NCBI RefSeq assembly: GCF_014851395.1
Contig: NW_024041150.1
Span: 37,583,585-37,647,584 of the forward strand
DNA: 64,000 bases
Reading direction: 5' to 3'
Source of the DNA: Micropterus salmoides
Taxonomy: Eukaryota; Chordata; Actinopteri; Centrarchiformes; Centrarchidae
Part shown: one piece after another, positions 56,455-64,000 of the stretch
Position numbering within the stretch: the first letter of the stretch is position 1
Layout of the letters: each line of letters opens with the position of its first letter
Program-made: the position numbers and the translations under genes
Notes under the pieces: generated by a model
What the model saw: the letters and a program-made list of their open reading frames with translations, nothing else
Databases searched by the model: none
Told to the model about the DNA's origin: nothing

Positions 56455-56950
56455 TCTGTTGTGGTACTGCAGAATCTCCCACTACCTTGTGTTCTTTTGT
56501 CCCCCCCTTCCCTGTGTTTTCTGTCTGTCCTCCCTGTCTGTGTTTGTCTGGGCGTGGCTACACTCTCTGGCTCCAGTGGCGCACCTGGTCCTCATTCCAC
56601 TAATCAAGCTCCTGCAGTATTTCAACCCCAGTCCTCCTCACATTCTTTGTCAGATTGTCAGCTAACCATGTGGTACATGCATCAAGGCCAACTGTCTACT
56701 CCAGTAAGATCCTTGTAATTTCTGTGTCTCCCTGGATTAACCTGTTTTCCTCTGTGCCTAGGATCACGCTACCTCCTTGAACTCTGCTGAACGCCACACG
56801 CTCTGCTCACATCTTGCCTGGACAAACTCCCCTCCTGTGTGTTCTCCATCCTGCCATGTTGGAACCTACCACCGTCTTCGGTTGCACTTTTCAATAAAAC
56901 CCTTTGTACCCCTTCGAACTGTTCCGAGTCTGCCTTTGAGTCCTTAAGTC
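56455..56950 (+). mobile_element. Probable solo LTR
   Basis: A CT-rich start, GGGCGTGGCT, CACCTGGTCCTCATTCCACT and an AATAAA at 56893-56898 followed by a GT/C-rich end give the layout of a teleost LTR (U3-R-U5). No internal retroelement sequence is adjacent. The exact ends are unsure. Confidence 0.45.
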
Positions 56951-57059
56951 CTTAATTCTATAGTGAAATACTGATTTATAAGAAGAAATCAGTCATATTC
57001 AAAGAAAAAGTTCATGTTTTACATTATGCTCCGTGTTGTTAGTGTTTTGTAGGTCAGTG

Positions 57060-57653
57060 TGTTATGAGTAAAAATCGAGTACCGTCATGTTTGCAGAACT
57101 TTGGTATCGACTTGGTACCGAAGTATTGGTTCCCCTGACATCCCTAGTCCCCCATTCCACAAGCAGCATTGCACCAATCACTGTAGAGTTTTCTGTGATG
57201 AGTGTTTTCTCACATCACTTTGATGAGTTAAAAGCTGTTTTCAGTGTGTCAAATTTTCAAAAAATCTGTTTCAATGTTTTAAAAGCTTTGACATTATTGC
57301 CATGGGTTCAAATAAACGAGTTATGGCCGAACTTGGCATCCCATCACTTCCCCATATGAATTTTGATACCAAATTAAGGACAATAATTAATACTGACAAC
57401 ATAAAAACTGTGAAAAGTACATTTAACTGACGCTTTATCCAAAGCACTTACAATTACTATACATGTCAGAGGTTGCATGCCTCTGGAGCAAATAGGGATT
57501 AAGTGTCTTGCTCAGTGCGGAATTGAACCTGGGTCTCTCACACACAAGGAATGTGTCTATCCATTGCCCCATCACCACCCCAAATAAAAAACAAAATGAA
57601 ACTGTGACTGGGTTTGCTTTCTGACAGCTGTGCTGCTGCAGAGAAAAGCAACA
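57060..57653. repeat. Cluster upstream module, copy E (ends in assembly gap)
   Basis: GGTATCGACTTGGTACCGAA, AAAAGCTTTGACATTATTGC and CAGCTGTGCTGCTGCAGAGA match modules A to D. A SINE is inserted at 57425-57585. The module runs into the N block, so another ENDOD1 unit could be hidden there. Confidence 0.65.
57425..57585 (-). mobile_element. tRNA-derived SINE inside module E
   Basis: Minus-strand head and tail as at 37022: B box GTTCAATTCC, then GAGCAAGACACTTAATCCC and GTAAGTGCTTTGGATAAAGC. The other modules lack it at this spot. Confidence 0.65.
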
Positions 57654-58153
57654 NNNNNNNNNNNNNNNNNNNNNNNNNNNNNNNNNNNNNNNNNNNNNNN
57701 NNNNNNNNNNNNNNNNNNNNNNNNNNNNNNNNNNNNNNNNNNNNNNNNNNNNNNNNNNNNNNNNNNNNNNNNNNNNNNNNNNNNNNNNNNNNNNNNNNNN
57801 NNNNNNNNNNNNNNNNNNNNNNNNNNNNNNNNNNNNNNNNNNNNNNNNNNNNNNNNNNNNNNNNNNNNNNNNNNNNNNNNNNNNNNNNNNNNNNNNNNNN
57901 NNNNNNNNNNNNNNNNNNNNNNNNNNNNNNNNNNNNNNNNNNNNNNNNNNNNNNNNNNNNNNNNNNNNNNNNNNNNNNNNNNNNNNNNNNNNNNNNNNNN
58001 NNNNNNNNNNNNNNNNNNNNNNNNNNNNNNNNNNNNNNNNNNNNNNNNNNNNNNNNNNNNNNNNNNNNNNNNNNNNNNNNNNNNNNNNNNNNNNNNNNNN
58101 NNNNNNNNNNNNNNNNNNNNNNNNNNNNNNNNNNNNNNNNNNNNNNNNNNNNN
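57654..58153. other. Assembly gap (500 N)
   Basis: Exactly 500 N, the usual placeholder for a gap of unknown size. Confidence 0.99.
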
Positions 58154-58650
58154 TAGCCTTACTTTCTGCAGCTTCTTATTCTATTGTGATTAAGCGATGG
58201 TATTGTTCCATTTCAATTCATTGAACATTATTTCTCGTATTGTTCTGATGATGTTGCTTGATTAAAATCCCTCTTTCACATAAACTGCATGAACGTGAAC
58301 TGCATACTATAAGTTAGTATTATCCAGCTGTGAATAAATGTAGATTCACATTGCAGATATTGAAGGCTGGTTTTGGTTTAGTCAAAACAAACCCTTTAGG
58401 TTCATCTTTCCTCTACTAGAGGAGACATTAGGATCACAAATCATTGCAGAAAACGTCGAGTTGACTAAAAAACGTAAACGTAAAAGTTAAAAACGTGTGA
58501 AGCCTGTACTTCCTGCCTCACCACACCCTAGAGGTGAAGCAATCAAGGAGAAACAGAAAGTAAATTAGTTGCCAGCGTGTCAGATGTGTGTTTTAAAATG
58601 ATCCGTATTTCATCTTATATTCTGTCATGAAGAGTTAAATTATCTCCATA

Positions 58651-61600
58651 ATGAAGTTGTTTCTCGTTTTCATGACCTCTCTCTCTCTGGTGGACGCTGC
58701 AGGTAAGTTTTTGTTACATTAATAACAGGGTTTATTTCTCCAGGTAGGTTATTCTCACATCAGGTAACGGTATGGCTTACAGTGTTTGTTCATTAAAAAG
58801 GCAGGCCCTCCTGTTAAAAATCACTGGTCTTTCTCATTAATAAACCAGATTCGTGCACATCTAATACATGAATTCAAATTAAGGTTGCACTCCACTACTG
58901 CTGCTCTATCTTTATTAATCTTTTATTCATTTTATTAATTAATTTTTTAAACATCGTTCAGACTCCTTTGAATTGTTTATTGGATTGCTGAATCCGAGTT
59001 ATCATATAGTTATGTAACATCATAGCCTTTCACATACACGTCTTGCAAAAGTCAAAAATCTCAAACAGTTCCTCTTCACAAAGTGACATAACTTTGCTTT
59101 TAAATGCCACACTATATCCTGTGAATGTATTTCCTGGTCGGCTGTCCCGCCTGCGGCTCTTTAGATAAACAAGCTGGTGACTTCAGACACCGACTCTCAC
59201 TGATTATCTTGACTTTCCGCCCCAGCAACCCGATAAGCAGCTGGGATGAAGGACAAAATGTATTTCCTCAGTATTAACACATATGATTAAATGAACTCCT
59301 CCATGACAGTCTAAATAATTAAAAATGATTATATGCATTAAATTAGTAGTGATAATGAAATCAAACCAAATACTAAGTAATATATGGTCTCCTTTCTGAG
59401 AACACTTCTTCCTTTTTCCAAATTTAGACAATATTTCTCCAGGGAGTGCAGTTATAGACAGTGGCAGCCCTGTGATAATGTGGGACTTAGTAACAGTAAG
59501 TGGGGGGCGTGGCTTAGCGAATGGTCAGTTAGGAACAGCTGTTGCTCAGCCTCCTAGTTTTAATTAACTTCAGAACAATTGCTTAATGATGTTGCAACAT
59601 GAAGTCTAAATGCGATGTTTGTTTCCACAGGAGAGTCTGCTGTGATTGGCTCACATGAACCAGTTAAAGTAGTTGTTGGTGAAGATGTCATTCTGCCATG
59701 TCACCTGGAGCCCCCATTTGACATGACGACTCTAACGGTGGAGTGGAAATACCATGAAGGCATTGTGCACCTCTATAGACATAGGACGGACTATCTAGCT
59801 GATCAGGAGAAAAATTTTAAAGGTAGAACATCTCTCTTCCGTGATGAAATGTCCAGAGGAAACATTTCACTAAAACTGACCAACGTCACTGAACAGGATG
59901 AAGGAAATTACACCTGCTTTGTTCCCAAACTGGGAAGTCAGCTCAGAGAAGGCTACGTTATGCTCATTGTTGGTGAGTACAGCTAAAGCTGATACACATT
60001 AAATGAAATAAAAGAAAATATAAAATATTTGTAACATGTTAAAACTATTTTAGCACTTAAACACAATGAACCACAATTAAAATTTAACAACATTTTCAAC
60101 AGAGAAAAGCCAGAACGCGATGAAGGAAGTCTGACTAATGACAGCAGTAAGTAATATCTTGACTTCTATGTAGGACTGACCCCGAATAGTCGAAGATTCG
60201 ATGGGACCGATTCGACTGTCAATCTCACAGTCTAAGCTTCGCAGTGAAACAGGGATCATGCCATTTTGGCGATATGGGGTGTTCAACATCAAAGTGCTTG
60301 AATAATCCAAAATTGTAATCCTAACCCTCATCAGTGCATATGTGTAGGCGTAGTGTGTGTGTAGTGGCAGAAGAGACGGAGCCCCGCTTCACTGGTGTTG
60401 TGCCGAGTTGTCCGCACTCACGGGACTTGATGCTGGAAGATACAGATGCTCATTTCACATTGATAAACTGCAGAAAAGTTGAAGGCTGAAATAAGCTGCT
60501 GCCTGTCCCACAAAAATAAGTAAATAATAAGATAGTTAAATAAAGTGTGGAGAGATAAATCAATCCATAAATTGAATTGAAAATTAAAATTAAAGAAAAG
60601 AAAACATTACACATTTATACGTGTTAACGTGTTTTTATCACCGTTGATTAACCGCACAAAGAGTATTTTAGCTTTTTTAAACAGCAGCTTGAAATAGACC
60701 CACAAGGAACTGTCCGCAACCTGCGTGCAGTTGTCGGCAGCACGGCATGCACGCTAAACTCTACACAAGACCGTGAATAGCAGGTGAGAGAGGGAGAAAA
60801 GGTTCAACAATAAGCCCCAGTTTAGGTGGACATTTACAGTGTGAGTTGAATGAATAGAGACTGCAGCTCTGCAGCTTCTCAAGATAAGTCTTTCATTCCT
60901 ATAAAAAACTTTTTTTAGTAAAGTAGTCAGGTGTTAAAGCACCTTCTGCTGGGGTGTTGAGGACAGTTTTTACGTTTATCGGTGTGTCACAGATGATAAG
61001 AGTTCATTATGTGTTATACTGGAGTCACATTTAAGGATTGAACTCAGTTTAAGACTGAGCTCTAGCTGTCCTTACAGTCACTAGTTCATATTTTATAATA
61101 ACGTCAAATGACAATTTGACACTGGGAAAGGTGTCTCTGTTAGTGATGAACCTTTAATACTTAACTGATGAATAACTGCAGCTCCCCTTGGCTCTACTGG
61201 GTTTTAGCTCATTGTTCATCAGTCTGTCTGCACATTTACTGGTTTACTCTTACCTCTCTCATAGCTTAGTTTTCCCCAGGAGGTGGTGGAGACCAAAATG
61301 GAACTAAAAGAGAGTTAATATTTGACTTTCATTTGTAAGGTGACACAAACACGACTCCACATGAAATAATTTTGATCTGTAAATGCTGGATGTGTAAATA
61401 GGGGTGAGACGATTCACTTAACCCACGAGACGAGACGAGATTTTAAAACCATTTTGAAGAAATCTTTAATGCTGAATTACTTAAACATTTATCTATATTT
61501 CCTGCATTCTGATGAATTTTTCTGCACCAGTTTTTGGTGATCTTTAAAATTTATTTATATAAAGAGAAACACAAAATTCAGGTAGCAGGTGACGATTCAA

Positions 61601-62760
61601 AATCTGTAGCCTAACTGTAACAGAATTTAAGTCAGTGCAACCTCACTCATTCTGTGCTGCTTTCAGATCTGTTTCTGCTGTAGATCAACTTATTTAATAT
61701 CCTTGCTGAGTCATGATTTAGTCTTCCCTCGTCTTTGTGTCTTTGTTTGCGGAAGTAACCTCTTTAAATGATTGTGGTACCTTTTCACCTTAAGGATAAA
61801 TTATATCATGTCAATCACATGTCCAGAGAAAAGGTAGAATATTACCACACTGACGTCATCATTTGATAAGAAGTCTACCTGCCCTTCACTTGCTGTGCAT
61901 TACGTTATTAATCCGCTGGTAGTAACGTTATCCTCTTCAGACCTTTTGACCAACACAGTTTGGGACAGTAGTGAAACCGAAAGTAACTGAAACACTTTTG
62001 ATCAGGCAGAAATCTCACTGCAGATCCACACGTTAACTTCAGCGGCTCTGAAACTCACAGTCCCAAACAGAGCTAAGTTGTGCTTCAGTGTTTAGATGTT
62101 TATGTTGCAAAACTCTACCAGCTACGTTACCACTTGTCACACCTGGACTCAAAGCTCCAACGGGTCCAACTGATTACAATCACAGCGTATGCCGGAGTCG
62201 ATTCACTCCTTGAGTCTTATGAGTTATACATCTGTATTTCAGTGCTTGAGAAAATTAATGTGTGGCTTGACAGCGTGTGAAGTCTCGCTTTTTACACACT
62301 TTAATGTGAGGTCGTCACGCCCCTAGTAAATAACTGTTTGCCAAAGTTCACATGTCAAATTCAATTTGTCAGTGTTGTGTTCAGAACTCAGTTATCAGAG
62401 TTTTGAATTGTTACTCAAATACATTTTTTGTGTATTTTGAAACTGTGAAGCACTTTGCAACTCAAATTAACCAATTTTGGTTCAGTATTTTTCTGAGCTG
62501 ATTGTTCTTATATGTCAGGATGCATTTCTAAACAGTAAAACTGTTGTGTAATGAAACAGATTAACAAACAGTTCTGGCAGGATGGTCGCCGGTCTGTGCA
62601 AGTCTGCTTTGTGACCATGAAACAGGAGCAGCAGGTGTTGATGTTATTTTGAAAGCCCACAGTGAAAAACAAATCTTAACTGAACATCTTTCCTCTTTTC
62701 TTTCAGGTGCTGACACTGGCACTGCTGGCATTAGTAATATTACTGTTGCTGCCGTTGTTT

Positions 62761-62799
<39 letters not shown>

Positions 62800-63216
62800 C
62801 TGTATTACTGAAGAAAAGTAAGTAGCACATTTCTACTCTCTTCATTTTCCCTATTTAAAAGTAAAGGTTCACATTTTAAAGTCTGTCTTAAAACAATAGT
62901 CAGCTGCCACATGTGAAGTGTAACAGGTTCTGTAAGCCTTAACGCTGGAATACAGATGCTCACTTGAAGGCTGAAATAAGCTGCTGCCTGTCCCACAAAA
63001 ACAAATAAATAATAAAGGTAGTTAAATAAAGTGCGGAGAGATGAATCAATCCATAAATAGAACTGAAAATTAAATTAAATAAAAGAAAACATTACTAATT
63101 CATTATGTGTTAAAAATATTTTAGCACCTAAACACAATGGACACAATAACAATTTAACAACATTTTCAACAGAGAAAAAGACAGAACGCAATGAGGGAAG
63201 TCTGACTGATGGTGCG
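58651..63216 (+). CDS. Butyrophilin/MOG-like single V-set Ig receptor (3' partial)
   Basis: Four coding exons with phase-1 joints. 58651-58702 is the signal peptide (MKLFLVFMTSLSLVDAA). 59631-59972 is the V-set domain, 62707-62817 the transmembrane segment and 63173-63216 the cytoplasmic part (KKTERNEGSLTDGA). All have GT-AG borders. The V domain shows GEDVILPCHLEP, TLTVEWKYHE, GRTSLF, GNISLKLTNVTEQDEGNYTC and two sequons, the pattern of teleost butyrophilin/MOG-like (B7-related) proteins. The transmembrane segment is AAVVF, then twelve Val from GTT repeats, then SVLLKK. The joint after 63216 is phase 0, so further exons lie beyond the window. A cell-surface immune-type receptor is likely; ligand and exact family member are unknown. 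Confidence 0.82.
60103..60146 (+). pseudogene. Duplicate of the cytoplasmic exon, frame-broken
   Basis: Same acceptor context (CAACATTTTCAACAG), size (44 bases) and donor (GTAAGT) as the exon at 63173-63216. One A is missing near the start, so reading from the V exon meets TGA. It lies before the transmembrane exon. Surrounding intron blocks are duplicated too (60010-60102 with 63085-63172; 60480-60620 with 62965-63115). Confidence 0.7.
60147..62706. other. Intron with repeats
   Basis: It holds a MITE-like start at 60172 (GGACTGACCCCGAATAGTCG), duplicated intron sequence at 60480-60620, and the TIR element at 61401-62324. No other exon is seen. Confidence 0.5.
61401..62324. mobile_element. 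Non-autonomous TIR element, 924 bp
   Basis: The ends are GGGGTGAGACGAT and the reverse complement of GGGGCGTGACGAC. GTAAATA stands directly before and one base after the element, a likely target duplication. The inside shares CTGTAGATCAACTTATTTAA and GGAAGTAACCTCTTTAAATG with the hAT MITE region at 26340-26460. Confidence 0.65.
62763..62798 (+). repeat. (GTT)12 microsatellite coding for twelve valines
   Basis: Twelve perfect GTT codons in frame within the transmembrane exon of the Ig receptor. Confidence 0.95.
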
Positions 63217-64000
63217 GTAAGTAAATATCTTGACTTCTATTTTACTTACCTGATAATCAAATCTGCAGCTCCCCTCAGCTTTATGAAGCTTTATAGTGAG
63301 TTTCAGCTCCTTTATCAAAAGTTTATCTAAAGCTCATATGAAGCTTCAGCGGTCTGTGTAAAACAATTGGGCATCTCCTAAATGTTGTCTTTTTAGTATA
63401 ACATTTATTTCTTCTTTGTGTTCATATCACATTACATTTATTTACAAGGGGAATGATTATATTTACAAAACCTGATGCAATATTCATATATGTTCACAAT
63501 ATGTAAAGAAAACTTACGCTCTTTAATTCAATTCAATTCAATTTTATTATATAGCGCCAAATCACACAACAGTTATCTCACAGCGCTTTTCATAAAAGAG
63601 CAGGTCTAGACCGTACTCTGTGATGTTATTTACAGAAGCCCAACAGTTCCCACCAAGAGCAGCACTAGACGACAGAGGCAAGGAAAAACTTCCTTTAAGA
63701 GGCAGAAACCTCGAGCAGAACCATGGCTCAGGGTGGGCGGCCATCTGCCTCGACCGTTGCCTTCCATCAGTGGGAAAGACTTACTTAGATACTTAGTCAT
63801 AGTTTATTTAACTATTGAGTTTCTGATAAGTATATCAGTTGTTTCTAAATTAAACACATTTTAAAAGAAGATAAAATATTTTGCAATTTAGACATAAGAA
63901 ACAGGTATCTTCTGTAGCTCTGATCAGGTGTTGTAGTGAGGTGGTTGTGATGGTGGGGACTGACTATCCGGGCCCCAATTAGGGAGGGCCCTCGAAAAGC
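63217..64000. other. Intron or flank with interspersed repeat copy 3
   Basis: 63525-63760 is the longest copy of the ATATAGCGCCAAATCA family seen here, adding CAGAACCATGGCTCAGGGTG and CGGCCATCTGCCTCGACC. The remainder has no recognised exon. Confidence 0.55.

Noticed and set aside
57614..58193. Two long open frames of about 180 codons
   Set aside because: They consist almost entirely of N from the assembly gap.

Overview
This window looks like genomic DNA from a teleost fish. It has vertebrate-type genes with introns, GT-AG splice sites and AATAAA signals. Between them lie fish-type repeats: L2-like LINEs with a 3' (GATT)n tail, a DIRS-type retroelement, tRNA-derived SINEs and hAT-type MITEs. 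There is a 500-base run of N at 57654-58153. The species cannot be named from the sequence.

The backbone of the window is a head-to-tail cluster of ENDOD1-like genes (secreted DNA/RNA non-specific endonuclease family, two coding exons). Copy 1 enters from the left edge (1-1830) and carries a very long Thr-rich, Gly/Ala-repeat and N-glycosylation-repeat tail. Copy 3 (36023-38117) and copy 4 (46323-48419) look intact in frame. Copy 4 has lost the catalytic His of the DRGH motif, and copy 3 has lost its Asp. Copy 2 (30474-30626) is a broken piece of exon 1, and 27100-27290 is a leftover intron. Each unit also carries a conserved upstream module (five copies) and a shared 3' flank. About 10 kb of nested transposons (LINE, LTR element, DIRS) separates the copy 1 coding region from sequence homologous to the ENDOD1 3' flank, which resumes at 12540.

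From 14967 to 24020 lies a nearly identical tandem array with a unit of about 2.2 kb: three full units and a fourth. In the fourth unit a piece of LINE sequence is replaced by an intronless leukotriene-B4-receptor-like GPCR gene on the minus strand (22865-23761). Each full unit also holds a decayed LINE endonuclease, a perfect RFX X-box and a CA repeat.

Region 24-36 kb is mostly duplicated ENDOD1 flanks, MITEs and SINEs. It includes a foldback element whose long inverted arms each contain a tRNA-like sequence with A and B boxes. It also includes a promoter-like block, with a TATA box and an IRF-type GAAA repeat, present both upstream of copy 3 and as a second copy inside a SINE. Region 49-57 kb is repeats only: an inverted duplication, a 1.36-kb hAT-type element, a dead L2 LINE and a solo LTR. 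The right end (58651-63216 and beyond) holds a butyrophilin/MOG-like single V-set immunoglobulin gene. Its transmembrane exon is largely a (GTT)12 microsatellite coding for twelve valines.

Taken together, the locus is a fast-duplicating cluster of secreted nuclease genes beside immune-type receptors, heavily remodelled by transposons.
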